A DNA stretch of 64,000 bases from JAVBWO01 sp036677375 (GTDB taxonomy: Bacteria > Bacillota > Dehalobacteriia > UBA4068 > UBA4997), in the NCBI GenBank assembly GCA_036677375.1, contig JAVBWO010000012.1, forward strand, positions 124,001-188,000, given 5' to 3'. The notes below the pieces were generated by a model. It was given only the letters and a program-made list of their open reading frames with translations. It was not told the DNA's origin and did no database searches. Shown here in pieces: positions 1 through 8,103 of the stretch. Each line of letters opens with the position of its first letter. The stretch's first letter is position 1. A program made the translations under genes and the position numbers.

Positions 1-580
1 AACCCATATCCACCACCTTGCCGATGGTGGCGGCTCTGATCTTGGGCCCCTCGCCCACATCCGCCACCACGGCGGCGCCCGCTCCCGTCACTGTCCATTG
101 TGCGGTAGGCGGCCTTTGAGCACCGTATTCATTGGGATTGCGGAATTGTTTTTCCGCCGTATTGTTATGACTGACGGTAGCAGCCAATACCTTTTTGGCA
201 AAGCCACAGGAAACGATCTGCGCCGCCAAAGCCAGACTTTCCATGGAAGTGGAGCAAGCCCCGAACAGGCCAAGATAAGGCAGATTGAGGCCCCGGGCGG
301 TAAAACTGGAAGAGGTAATCTGATTCATCAGATCACCGGCAATAAAAAGATCGATATCCGAAGGCATTAGGTTTGCCTTGGTGATAGCGGTGCGTCCTGC
401 TTCTTCCAAAAGGCTTTGTTCGGCTTTTTCAAAAGTTTCTTGCCCCAACCAGGCATCTTCGTGGATTCTGTCAAATTCACTTTTTAAAGGCCCTTCCCCT
501 TCCATTCTCCCGACCACGGTGGCTCCCGCCAGCACTACGGGAGCATTAGGGAAGCTCCAGGTTTGTTTTCCGATGAGCAT
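1..580 (-). CDS. spoVAD: Stage V sporulation protein AD (partial, C-terminus outside window)
   Basis: About 193 N-terminal residues are visible, starting MLIGKQTWSF and running off the window edge. The thiolase-like fold is evident from the segment around GLFGACSTSMESLALAA, the typical SpoVAD signature where a ketosynthase would carry its nucleophile. SpoVAD binds dipicolinic acid and works with SpoVAC and SpoVAE in moving Ca-DPA across the forespore or spore inner membrane. The ATG at 578-580 has AGGAGG six bases upstream. It sits 10 bp downstream of spoVAC on the same strand, the order expected of a spoVA operon. Identity is by family recognition and is very likely; the full length cannot be judged. 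Confidence 0.93.
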   Translation of the reverse strand, partial: MLIGKQTWSFPNAPVVLAGATVVGRMEGEGPLKSEFDRIHEDAWLGQETFEKAEQSLLEEAGRTAITKANLMPSDIDLFIAGDLMNQITSSSFTARGLNLPYLGLFGACSTSMESLALAAQIVSCGFAKKVLAATVSHNNTAEKQFRNPNEYGAQRPPTAQWTVTGAGAAVVADVGEGPKIRAATIGKVVDMG

Positions 581-590
581 AATGATCCTC

Positions 591-1073
591 CTAAACAGAA
601 AATGTCTGCCAGGCTATTTGGATCAGCCCGGCGAAAAAAGATGCCACAACGCCGTAAACGATAACCGGCCCGGCGATCTTGAACATATTGGCGCCCACAC
701 CCAGAATAAAACCTTCGCTTCTGTGTTCCATAGCCGCCGCCGTGATACCGTTGGAAAAGCCAGTGACCGGTACGGCGCTGCCGGCGCCGGCCCACTGGGC
801 AATATTGTCGTAGACCCCGGTGGCCGTAAGGATACTGGCGATTAAGATCAGAATGGCGGTAGCCGGCGCTGCGGCTTCTTCTTTGTCCAATCCCACGAAT
901 ATGAAAAAGAATTGTAAGAGCTGCCCGATGGCACAAATCAGGCCGCCGGCAACGAAGGCCTTTATACAATTGGTAAAAACCGGTCTTTTGGGTTGCTGCG
1001 CTTTGACTTTTTTTTGGTATTGCTTTTGTTCGCTGTCCATTTTTCCTCCGCTTTTTTGTTGATTTTTCTCCAT
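591..1073 (-). CDS. spoVAC: Stage V sporulation protein AC
   Basis: The 160-residue protein has a charged, lysine/glutamine-rich N-terminus of about 35 residues followed by several hydrophobic segments (roughly residues 36-60, 68-90, 95-112 and 128-155). The segment GGLICAIGQLLQFFF and the motif PVTGFSNGITAAAMEHRSEG are characteristic of SpoVAC/SpoVAEb membrane proteins, which form the mechanosensitive Ca-DPA channel in the spore inner membrane. A start at 1073 has AGGTGA upstream; an internal ATG at 1040 is possible. The gene is first in the transcription unit, downstream of a sigma-G-type promoter at 1195-1224 and followed by spoVAD. Expression in the forespore is inferred from that promoter. 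Confidence 0.93.
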   Translation of the reverse strand: MEKNQQKSGGKMDSEQKQYQKKVKAQQPKRPVFTNCIKAFVAGGLICAIGQLLQFFFIFVGLDKEEAAAPATAILILIASILTATGVYDNIAQWAGAGSAVPVTGFSNGITAAAMEHRSEGFILGVGANMFKIAGPVIVYGVVASFFAGLIQIAWQTFSV

Positions 1074-1194
1074 TTTTTCACCTGGTTTCTCTGTTTTAAT
1101 TTTTTATTTTTATACTTATTTCCTATTTCACCCTTCGGCTTTTTCTTGGTTTATACGCCGGATTTTCATTCATATATTTCTTTTGTTTTCCTTC

Positions 1195-1224
1195 TAGTAT
1201 GCTAGATTGCAAGCCGCCTTATAC
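1195..1224 (-). promoter_or_regulatory. Sigma-G-type promoter for spoVAC-spoVAD
   Basis: Reading on the minus strand: GTATA (1224-1220), an 18-base spacer, then CATACTA (1201-1195). This fits the forespore sigma-G consensus (GHATR, 18 bases, CATWHTA) without mismatch and lies about 120 bp upstream of spoVAC, a gene known to be sigma-G dependent in Bacillus subtilis. Confidence 0.75.
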
Positions 1225-1234
1225 GAAAAGATAT

Positions 1235-1264
1235 GCATATTAGCCTACTATCCTCCGCAAAATA
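1235..1264 (+). promoter_or_regulatory. Possible divergent sigma-G promoter for the DUF421 gene
   Basis: GCATA (1235-1239), an 18-base spacer and CAAAATA (1258-1264) differ from the sigma-G consensus at one -10 position. The element is 45 bp upstream of the DUF421 start and back to back with the spoVA promoter. Inference from motif and context only. Confidence 0.45.
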
Positions 1265-1308
1265 AGGCAACGTAAACCAAAAGAACACACAAAGTCAGGA
1301 GACTTGTT

Positions 1309-2088
1309 ATGTTGCTAATTACCATTCGTACTTTAATTTTATATACCGTGGTCATGATCGCCATCAAAGCCATGGGAAAGCGGCAGATCGGGCAATTGCA
1401 GCCCTTTGAGTTTGTCGGGATCATCATCATGTCGGAAATGGCGGCCATCTCCATCCAGAGCAATGCGGTACCGGTGTTAAACAGCGTGGTACCCATTGCT
1501 TCTTTGGCCATTTTCCAGATCACCATTACCCTGATTAATTTAAAAAGCGAAAAGGCCCGGGGTATTATTTGCGGCGTGCCTACTGTTGTAGTGAAAAACG
1601 GCGAGATCTTAGAAGAGCAAATGCGCTTATTACGCATGAACATGAATGACCTTTTGGAACAGATCCGCGCCAAGGGCTATTTCAATCTGGCGGAAGTGGA
1701 ATATGCCGTCATGGAAACCAACGGCCAGCTGAGCATCATGGCCCGAGCCGATAAACGGCCTCTTCAACCCAGCGATATCCAATTGATGGTGGAGAATGAG
1801 ACGCCCGCTATTACATTAATCCTGGACGGCCAGGTGAATCATAAGAGCTTGAACGAATTAGGCAAAGATGAAAAATGGCTGTCAGAACGTTTATCCCGTC
1901 ATCATATTACAAGCTTTGCAGAAGTTTTTTATGCCAGTGTTGACGGCAGTGACAGTTTATTTTGCCAACTGAAGGAAAAATCAGCCCAGGGCAGCCCCGC
2001 GCCCATCCGGGAAAATGATGAAACCGCTCCCTTGCATGGCGGCAAGGGAACCGAAAAAAATAACAATATGGGAGGAGACGAGCTGTGA
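1309..2088 (+). CDS. DUF421 (YetF-type) membrane protein
   Basis: 259 residues. Three hydrophobic segments lie in the first ~85 residues (about 2-22, 30-50 and 58-80), followed by a soluble domain with the family pattern ARGIICGVPTVVVKNGEI and, further on, AEVEYAVMETNGQLS. This matches the DUF421/YetF family (YdfS, YkjA and YrbG in Bacillus), several of which are spore membrane proteins. The C-terminal ~35 residues are low in complexity and charged. AGGAGA sits ten bases before the ATG. The gene overlaps the following DUF4363 gene by 4 bp, a common pairing in spore-forming Clostridia, and both lie divergent from spoVA. A spore inner-membrane role is inferred; no activity can be assigned. Confidence 0.85.
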   Translation: MLLITIRTLILYTVVMIAIKAMGKRQIGQLQPFEFVGIIIMSEMAAISIQSNAVPVLNSVVPIASLAIFQITITLINLKSEKARGIICGVPTVVVKNGEILEEQMRLLRMNMNDLLEQIRAKGYFNLAEVEYAVMETNGQLSIMARADKRPLQPSDIQLMVENETPAITLILDGQVNHKSLNELGKDEKWLSERLSRHHITSFAEVFYASVDGSDSLFCQLKEKSAQGSPAPIRENDETAPLHGGKGTEKNNNMGGDEL

Positions 2089-2468
2089 AAAAAACCTATA
2101 TTTTGCTGATCGTATCCTTCTTATTAGTCCTGGGCGTCGGTTTCGGCAATATCTTTCTCTTAAATAAAGGCGTAAGCACGCTTTTCGGCATTTTGGAACC
2201 CATAGAAGAGTGTATTTACAAGGAGGATTGGCAAAAAGCACAGGAAATCTTCCACCAATATGACCAGGAATGGCGCAAACAGCGTAAGCTTTGGCAAATA
2301 ACCATCGATCATAAGGAAACAGAGAATATCGAGGTCGCCTCCAGTCATCTGGATGCCGCGATTGCCTTAAATTCCGTCGATGACGCTATTCTTGGCCTAT
2401 ACGAGCTGAGGCATAATATTGAGCACATCCTATACATCGAAAAGCTCAGCTGGCAAAATATACTCTAA
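2085..2468 (+). CDS. DUF4363 family protein
   Basis: 127 residues, starting at a GTG that overlaps the stop of the DUF421 gene. One N-terminal hydrophobic helix (about residues 5-26) could be a membrane anchor or an uncleaved signal. The remainder is predicted helical and rich in charged and aromatic residues (EDWQKAQEIFHQYDQEWRKQ), as usual for DUF4363. The tight overlap with the DUF421 gene suggests translational coupling and a joint role at the spore membrane. Function is unknown. Confidence 0.8.
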   Translation: MKKTYILLIVSFLLVLGVGFGNIFLLNKGVSTLFGILEPIEECIYKEDWQKAQEIFHQYDQEWRKQRKLWQITIDHKETENIEVASSHLDAAIALNSVDDAILGLYELRHNIEHILYIEKLSWQNIL

Positions 2469-2469
2469 A

Positions 2470-2630
2470 CGTTCGCGCATATCCGCGGCAGTATGCCGCG
2501 ATTTGACCTGCGGCTAGCGGTTGCAGCTCCGCCAAGATTAAAGCGTTCGCGCATATCCGCGGCAGTATGCCGCGATTTGACCCGGGGCTAACAGTCACAT
2601 CTCCGCCAAAATAAAACGTTCCCGCAAACA
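2470..2630 (+). repeat. Tandem repeat, ~74-bp unit, two full copies and a partial third
   Basis: Units begin CGTTCGCGCATATCCGCGG at 2470 and 2544, with a diverged third start at 2617. Each full unit holds the perfect inverted repeat CGCGGCA-GTA-TGCCGCG and ends near CTCCGCCAA. The second half of the unit is less conserved than the first. The block follows the DUF4363 stop directly and has no credible gene. Confidence 0.8.
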
Positions 2631-2634
2631 TTTC

Positions 2635-2828
2635 ATACTTTGTCAAGATCTTACCCGCAGACGATGAGAACCGTCTATACAATACGCCCCTTGCAATGTT
2701 CACTTAGACCTTGCGGCACCGTACCACAATTCCGTCCACGGACAATAATATCCCTCCCTGCCAGGATTGGTATGTTGGCGCTGACATTTTGAATACTTTG
2801 TCAAGATCCTGCCTTCAGACGATATGAA
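2635..2828 (+). repeat. Dispersed repeat pair of ~36 bp, 158 bp apart
   Basis: The copies at 2635-2670 and 2793-2828 share ATACTTTGTCAAGATC and then CAGACGAT with few differences. The sequence between them holds no convincing gene. It may be a decayed repetitive element continuing from the 74-bp repeats. Confidence 0.55.
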
Positions 2829-2874
2829 TTGACTGTGCAACGACTCCGAATCTTCCCATCGAATTTTAAAGTTA

Positions 2875-3006
2875 TCATAAAAAAAGAACGTACCAAGTAC
2901 GCTCTTCTTTAGTTTCATGATCACTTAATTGTTTTTGAAGCATATACGCAATCAAGTCTCGCTTGAATTTCCTGGGATATCTTTTATTGGATACGCCTTT
3001 TGGCAT
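2875..3006 (-). pseudogene. Truncated IS3-family transposase OrfA N-terminus
   Basis: 43 codons starting MPKGVSNKRYPRKFKRDLI, the usual beginning of the helix-turn-helix OrfA protein of IS150-like elements. After about 22 residues similarity to the family is lost and the frame ends at a TGA (2875-2877). The recognition helix and everything downstream are absent, so it is a non-functional remnant. Confidence 0.65.
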
Positions 3007-3062
3007 AAAAATCACCCCTTAAGTTATTTCAGTATACCATATTGTCTAACTTAAGGGGTGCA
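2875..3062 (-). mobile_element. Remnant left end of an IS3-type (IS150-like) insertion sequence
   Basis: On the minus strand the segment begins TGCACCCCTTAAGTTAGAC (3062 downward), a typical IS3/IS150 terminal inverted repeat. A second, inverted copy of the CACCCCTTAAGTTA core lies at 3013-3026, just before the transposase start, so the leader can fold into a strong hairpin, a feature known to shield IS genes from read-through transcription. No right end or rest of the element is seen here, so it is a solo relic. Confidence 0.7.
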
Positions 3063-3102
3063 GCTCTTCAATAGCATTTATTTCTTTTAATTCATTTATC
3101 AT

Positions 3103-4464
3103 CTAATTTAATTCACTGGTAATCACCGTGGATATTTCGGTAACCAGGGTCTCCAATTCATGCTGGTCGGAGCCTTCCGCCATCACCCGCAAAAGCGGCT
3201 CGGTTCCGGAAGGACGCACCAAAACCCGTCCCCTTTCCACCAGTTGCGCTTTGGCCTTCGCCACCGCGGCGGTAACCGGCATATTGTCCTGCCAAGCCTT
3301 ATTTTTGACGGGAACATTCTGTAGATACTGGGGCAATCGTTGAATGACCAGCTGTGACAAAGGTTTGCCGCTTTCTTTTAAGATCTGCACCAAATGGAGA
3401 GCGGTTGCCAGACCGTCTCCTGTGGTGTTGGTTTTAGAAAAAATGATATGCCCAGACTGCTCACCGCCTAAGACCGCTCCCGTTTCCAGCATTTTTTCCA
3501 GAACATAACGGTCGCCTACCTGAGATTCTATTACGGAAATGCCGGCATTTCTCATAGCAAGATGCAGCCCCATATTGCTCATGACGGTTACAACGATCTG
3601 GTTATGCTCCAATTGCCCTTTTTGCGCCAGGGCCAGGGCGCACAAACCCATGATCTGATCGCCGTCTACGGGATTGCCCTTTTCGTCCACCGCCAGCAAG
3701 CGGTCCGCGTCCCCGTCAAAAGCCAAGCCAAGATCGGCTTTTACTTCTTTTACAGAAGAACAAAGGCTTTCCAGATGAGTGCTGCCGCATTTTTCGTTAA
3801 TGTTAATGCCATTGGGTCGGTCATGAATGGTTTGCACAATCGCGCCTAAATCGGCCAAAACCCTGGGCGCGATGATCGACGCCGCGCCGTTGGCACAGTC
3901 TACCACGATTTTTAAGCCGGTGAGATCCGTGCCCAGGCTTTCCTTCAGATAACAGGCATAGTTCCAGGCATATTGTTCTTCATGGGATATCACTCCGATG
4001 CCGTCGCCTTGCACAGGTGATGCTTGGCGCTCTTTTATCGCATTCGTTTGATATGTCCGATCCATCATGATGGCTTCGATCTCATCTTCTATGGCATCCG
4101 GCAGTTTATAGCCATTGGCGCCGAAAAATTTGATCCCATTATAGGCCATAGGATTGTGGGAAGCAGAAATGACGACTCCCGCGACCATAACGGAGGAGGT
4201 CCGCACAAGATAAGCGACGGCGGGCGTCGGCAGTACGCCGGCCAAAACAACGTCATAACCTGCAGAACAGATCCCGGCAGCCAAGGCGCTTTCCAGCATC
4301 GTCCCGGAGATCCTGGTATCTCTACCCACTAATATTTTTCTTTTATCAGGGCAATGCCCCGCTAAAACCAATGCGCCCGCCCGGCCCACTTGAAAGGCAA
4401 GCTCCGGCGTCAATTCCACATTGGCGATTCCCCTGATTCCGTCTGTACCGAATAATTTACCCAT
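3103..4464 (-). CDS. glmM: Phosphoglucosamine mutase
   Basis: 453 residues, full length for GlmM, which interconverts glucosamine-6-phosphate and glucosamine-1-phosphate on the way to UDP-GlcNAc and peptidoglycan. The N-terminus MGKLFGTDGIRGIAN, the phosphoserine loop GVVISASHNPMAYNGIKFF (active serine near residue 100), the metal loop AFDGDADR (near 240) and the C-terminal phosphate-binding loop RPSGTEPLLRVMAEG are all intact. It is last in a cdaA-cdaR-glmM operon, the canonical arrangement in Firmicutes; CdaR and GlmM are known to modulate CdaA. The gap to cdaR is 22 bp. Confidence 0.97.
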   Translation of the reverse strand: MGKLFGTDGIRGIANVELTPELAFQVGRAGALVLAGHCPDKRKILVGRDTRISGTMLESALAAGICSAGYDVVLAGVLPTPAVAYLVRTSSVMVAGVVISASHNPMAYNGIKFFGANGYKLPDAIEDEIEAIMMDRTYQTNAIKERQASPVQGDGIGVISHEEQYAWNYACYLKESLGTDLTGLKIVVDCANGAASIIAPRVLADLGAIVQTIHDRPNGININEKCGSTHLESLCSSVKEVKADLGLAFDGDADRLLAVDEKGNPVDGDQIMGLCALALAQKGQLEHNQIVVTVMSNMGLHLAMRNAGISVIESQVGDRYVLEKMLETGAVLGGEQSGHIIFSKTNTTGDGLATALHLVQILKESGKPLSQLVIQRLPQYLQNVPVKNKAWQDNMPVTAAVAKAKAQLVERGRVLVRPSGTEPLLRVMAEGSDQHELETLVTEISTVITSELN

Positions 4465-4486
4465 AGATTCAATAAAAGCTCCTCTC

Positions 4487-5683
4487 CTATTTCTGCATCC
4501 GGGATATGGTAACCGTCACCTGACCGGGATCCAGGCTATAAACACTGATCCCACTAGCGCAGTCAACCTCAAGATGATAGACCTTTTGTCCAAAGGTAGC
4601 GCCATCTACATCGCAAAATACGGCGACATCCGCTGCCGTCAGATCTTCCACTAAAGAACGGGGACCCTCTAATGTCACATTGACTGTAGATTCATCTAAG
4701 GCATATTGGAAATTATCGGCCGGGTTCTTAATGGTGATGGCTACATTGTTCAAGGTTTTCCGTATTTTGGGTTCGATCTTCACCACCACGTTGATGGTAG
4801 TATCACTGACAATATCCGCACCGTCCGGGGGAACCAGCGCAGGCCGCATCGTAATATCGTTTTTGGCCCCCGCAATATCCACCGCAGTAGTCTGTAAGGT
4901 ATTGATCTTATCAAGAGACCAATAATCTCCCTGTATGGTAGCGGTATTGGGCGAAATGGCCACCCGCGTCACCATATAGCCTTCCGCCGGCGAACCGGAT
5001 AAAGGAACCTGCACCGCCACCACTTTGGTCGGTTCGCCGCTTAAAGCCGGGATAAAGACTGCGACATCCGTTGGTTGGATATCTAATAAGCTGTTCAAAT
5101 TTTGCCCCTGGGCATCTTCCACCTGCACGGGCAAACTGGCTTGATAATTGCCGTCCAACTCACTGCTTTTTACCTTCACATAAATCTTAGCAATGCTTTT
5201 GATCACATCCTGAGGGCCGGAAATCACCACTTCCTCAGGCGTAAGAACCGTTACCGCCGCCGTGTCGGAGGTAGCAGTACCGCTGTCATATAATACTTTT
5301 ACCTTGCTTTGTTGGGTCGCTATCTTCTGCACATCTACAAAGAGATCAAGGGGGTTGACGGATACCAACTGCACATTGCTGGGTAAACTGACCTGGATCT
5401 TTTCTGTTTGGCGACCGATGGCGGCATTGGTCAGGTCTACCGTAGCCACAATGTCTCTGGCCAAAAGATCCTCAATCACCTGTTTGTTTCCTTCTACCCT
5501 TACTTTGACAGTGGAAACCTGGCTCACGGCAAGATCATCCGGCAGATTGATAAACTCAACTTCCACATCAAATAATTTATCTTCAATGGGATTCTGCCCA
5601 TCGGCAACATAAATCCAAAGTAGAAGCGCTACAATAAGAGAAAATATCTTTAAAAATGTAGAATTGTTAAAGATTCCTTTCAT
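4487..5683 (-). CDS. cdaR: CdaA regulatory protein, YbbR-domain repeats
   Basis: 398 residues: an N-terminal membrane helix (about residues 8-26) followed by YbbR-like beta repeats, recognisable by recurring elements such as VKVRVEGNKQVIEDL, VVISGPQDVIKSI and VNVTLEGPRSLVEDL. The bulk of the protein is extracytoplasmic. CdaR binds and tunes the diadenylate cyclase CdaA. The start overlaps the end of cdaA by 4 bp, implying translational coupling. Length and composition are normal. Confidence 0.94.
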   Translation of the reverse strand: MKGIFNNSTFLKIFSLIVALLLWIYVADGQNPIEDKLFDVEVEFINLPDDLAVSQVSTVKVRVEGNKQVIEDLLARDIVATVDLTNAAIGRQTEKIQVSLPSNVQLVSVNPLDLFVDVQKIATQQSKVKVLYDSGTATSDTAAVTVLTPEEVVISGPQDVIKSIAKIYVKVKSSELDGNYQASLPVQVEDAQGQNLNSLLDIQPTDVAVFIPALSGEPTKVVAVQVPLSGSPAEGYMVTRVAISPNTATIQGDYWSLDKINTLQTTAVDIAGAKNDITMRPALVPPDGADIVSDTTINVVVKIEPKIRKTLNNVAITIKNPADNFQYALDESTVNVTLEGPRSLVEDLTAADVAVFCDVDGATFGQKVYHLEVDCASGISVYSLDPGQVTVTISRMQK

Positions 5684-6516
5684 TTACTGTTCACCCTCCT
5701 TTGCCAGAAAGGCGTATGCATAGGCTCTTTTCCGATAAAGGCTTCCTCCAGGAAGCTCCTTAATTCCTTTTCCTCCAGAGAACGAGCCAGTTTACCGTCT
5801 TTGGCCACGGAAATACTCCCTGTCTCCTCCGAGACCACTAAGACCATGGCGTCCGATACCTCGGAAAGACCGATAGCGGCACGGTGCCTGGTACCTAAAG
5901 ACATGGAAATATAAGGATTATCGCTTAAAGGCAAAAAGCAAGCGGCAGCAGCAATCCGGTTATCCTTAATGATGGTGGCGCCGTCATGCAAAGGCGTATT
6001 GGGTTCAAATATATTAACTAAAAACTCTGATGAAACAACGCCGTCCAGACTGATGCCTGATTCGATATAGTCCTTGAGGCCGGTTTCCCGTTCAATCACC
6101 ACCAGCATTCCAGTTTTGGTTTTGGAACAGGCAATCGCGGCCTTAATCAATTCCTGGATGATATGTGCCGACTCCGGTGTGGCTAAAAGCGTCCGGGAAG
6201 GCGAAAAAAACTTGCCCCGGCCCAGCTGTTCCAAGACCCGCCTCAATTCCGGCTGGAAAATAACGGCCAATGCGATAAAAATCACAGCCCACAATTTGCT
6301 TAAGATCCACTGGATGGTATAAAGATTCAGCCAATCGGCTACCAAGCCCGCTACAGCCAACATGATAATTCCTTTGATCAACTGCACCGCCCTGGTGCCC
6401 CTGATTAAAAGTAAAATTTGGTATAATACAAAAGCAACGATGAGGACATCAATGATACCGGTAATGAAAGAGCCGACGCTCAAATTCTGCCAAAACTGCC
6501 ATGATAGATTGCTCAC
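5680..6516 (-). CDS. cdaA: Membrane diadenylate cyclase (c-di-AMP synthase)
   Basis: 278 residues with three hydrophobic helices in the first ~85 residues and then a DAC (DisA_N) domain. The catalytic motifs DGA (in TPLHDGATIIKDN, about residue 178) and RHR (in LGTRHRAAIGLSE, about residue 210) are intact, so condensation of two ATP to c-di-AMP is expected. A GTG start at 6514-6516 is preceded by GAGGTGAGG. It is the first gene of cdaA-cdaR-glmM. c-di-AMP in Firmicutes controls osmolyte and potassium balance and cell-wall homeostasis. Confidence 0.96.
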   Translation of the reverse strand: MSNLSWQFWQNLSVGSFITGIIDVLIVAFVLYQILLLIRGTRAVQLIKGIIMLAVAGLVADWLNLYTIQWILSKLWAVIFIALAVIFQPELRRVLEQLGRGKFFSPSRTLLATPESAHIIQELIKAAIACSKTKTGMLVVIERETGLKDYIESGISLDGVVSSEFLVNIFEPNTPLHDGATIIKDNRIAAAACFLPLSDNPYISMSLGTRHRAAIGLSEVSDAMVLVVSEETGSISVAKDGKLARSLEEKELRSFLEEAFIGKEPMHTPFWQRRVNSK

Positions 6517-6623
6517 TACGCCTCACCTCAGATCTTACTTGGATTTCATTCTGTATCCATAAAGATTTTCTATTCTACATGGAACCATCAAATCCTTTTT
6601 AAAGATATCTTTATAATTATAAA

Positions 6624-6656
6624 ATACTATAGAAAAAAGCCTTGATTCTATAGTAT
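6624..6656. repeat. Perfect 9-bp inverted repeat in a promoter region
   Basis: ATACTATAG (6624-6632) and CTATAGTAT (6648-6656) are separated by 15 bases, in the AT-rich gap between cdaA (minus) and the DUF881 gene (plus). A TATAAT-like sequence overlaps the right arm, so it could be an operator or a weak hairpin. No regulator can be named. Confidence 0.45.
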
Positions 6657-6710
6657 AATCTGTTTAAAGATAAAGAAAACATCATGGAATAAAAGAAACA
6701 AGGGGAAACC

Positions 6711-7508
6711 ATGAAACACTTTACGATATTAAAACTAAAACCAAAACAAATTCTCATCTTGGTGATTCTTTGTTTTTTTATCGGATTCTTTCTGAGCCTT
6801 ACCATCCGTACCAATCTTTTGGCAACGCAGCAAAGCGATAACAGCCAAAATAAGAACCTCATTGAGGTCATTACCAATTTGGAGACGGAAACCGATGCTT
6901 TAGAAAAACAAGTGTCGGATATGCGGGAAAAAATCGCCACCACTCAGCAGGAATACGGCACCGATGCGGAAACAGTGTCCCGTCTGCAAAAAGAACTGGA
7001 CTCTTTGAAATTCCTGGCCGGACAAACGGAAACCACTGGCTCGGGCATTGTTTTGACCATAACGGACAATGTCTCCGGCGCGGAAGCCGCCAAAGCGTTA
7101 GACCCGGATAATTTTTATCCGGAAAACTATATCGTCCACGATACCGATTTGCGTTATCTTTTAAATGATGCTTCTTTTCTGGCGGAAGGAATCGCCATCA
7201 ATAACCAACGTATTGTCAGCACTTCGGATATCCGCTGCGTCGGTACGGTCATCATGGTGAACTCCACCCGTTTGGCTCCTCCCTACGAAGTGCGGATGAT
7301 CGGCTCTCCCAGCTTGCTTTCGGCTGCTATCACCGGTTCCGATCAATATATTTACCTGAAAGAAAAAGGGATGCCCTTAAAAATCGAAGCAAATGATAAG
7401 ATTGTCCTGCCTGCTTATAATGGCAGTATTCCATCCAGTTATACCCAGGTGGATTACGAAAAAGCCGGTGAAGAAAGCGGCAAAGACAGCGGAACGCAGA
7501 CACAGTAA
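6711..7508 (+). CDS. DUF881 family protein (YlxX/YlxW type)
   Basis: 265 residues. A basic N-terminus and one membrane helix (about residues 13-33) lead into a coiled-coil region (about 45-105: NLETETDALEKQVSDMREK) and then a DUF881 domain beginning TTGSGIVLTITDN and including AEGIAINNQRIVSTSDIRCV. This architecture is shared by the ylxX and ylxW products found near division genes in Firmicutes; function is not known. AAGGGGAAACC precedes the ATG. It forms a set with the small basic protein and a second DUF881 gene. The C-terminal tail is polar and variable. Confidence 0.88.
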   Translation: MKHFTILKLKPKQILILVILCFFIGFFLSLTIRTNLLATQQSDNSQNKNLIEVITNLETETDALEKQVSDMREKIATTQQEYGTDAETVSRLQKELDSLKFLAGQTETTGSGIVLTITDNVSGAEAAKALDPDNFYPENYIVHDTDLRYLLNDASFLAEGIAINNQRIVSTSDIRCVGTVIMVNSTRLAPPYEVRMIGSPSLLSAAITGSDQYIYLKEKGMPLKIEANDKIVLPAYNGSIPSSYTQVDYEKAGEESGKDSGTQTQ

Positions 7509-7596
7509 CCCGGTCCCGAGTCTTTGGTCTACAGCTAAATGCGATTTTATTATTCATATGTAAAGGGTACAAAGAGCAAAGAAAGGAAATTTGATT

Positions 7597-8103
7597 ATGT
7601 GGCTTGCCATTATTAGTATTATAACAGGGGTTCTTGTTGGTTCCATTTTGACGGTCAGTGTTCCCATTGTTTTTGCAAAATATTTATCTGTAGCGGTCTT
7701 GGCCGCTTTGGACTCCCTTTTAGGCGGTATGCGCGCCATTTTGGAAGATGATTTTGACGGAACCATCATGCTTTCCGGCTTCATTACCAACGCATTAATG
7801 GCTGCCGCACTGGCTTTTTTGGGCGATAAAATGGGTCTCGACCTCTATCTGGTGGCGGTGATTACTTTTGGCTTGCGGATCTTCGGCAATTTAGGTTATA
7901 TCCGCCGTGATATTCTGACGAAATTGCGTCAAAAACACGGCAAAGCACCGCAAGAAAAAGGAATTCTGCTGCCGGAAGTCAGTATCATGAAGGAAACCGC
8001 ACCCAGCACAACGGAAGTTCTCTCCGCTTCTTTAACTTCTCCTTTGTTGGAAACAAAAAACCAGGAGGCTGCCGATGACCACGGGCAATCAAAAGAAAAC
8101 TAA
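7597..8103 (+). CDS. sbp: Small basic protein (DUF1290, Sbp) with an extended tail
   Basis: About 168 residues. The first ~110 carry three or four membrane segments and the family pattern FAKYLSVAVLAALDSLLGG followed by FGLRIFGNLGYIRRD, typical of DUF1290/Sbp. The last ~55 residues (after KLRQKHGK) are hydrophilic and exceed the usual family length of about 110-120. I take the ATG at 7597 because AAGGA lies about ten bases upstream; a TTG two codons earlier is too close to it. The gene overlaps the next DUF881 gene by 29 bp. Confidence 0.85.
   Translation: MWLAIISIITGVLVGSILTVSVPIVFAKYLSVAVLAALDSLLGGMRAILEDDFDGTIMLSGFITNALMAAALAFLGDKMGLDLYLVAVITFGLRIFGNLGYIRRDILTKLRQKHGKAPQEKGILLPEVSIMKETAPSTTEVLSASLTSPLLETKNQEAADDHGQSKEN

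Noticed and set aside
2470..2630. Possible CRISPR array
   Set aside because: Repeats are tandem without unique spacers of even length, the unit is 74 bp, and no cas genes are near.
2446..2924. Two small minus-strand frames in the repeat region
   Set aside because: They are built from the repeats themselves (GxILTKY appears in both) and have no ribosome sites.
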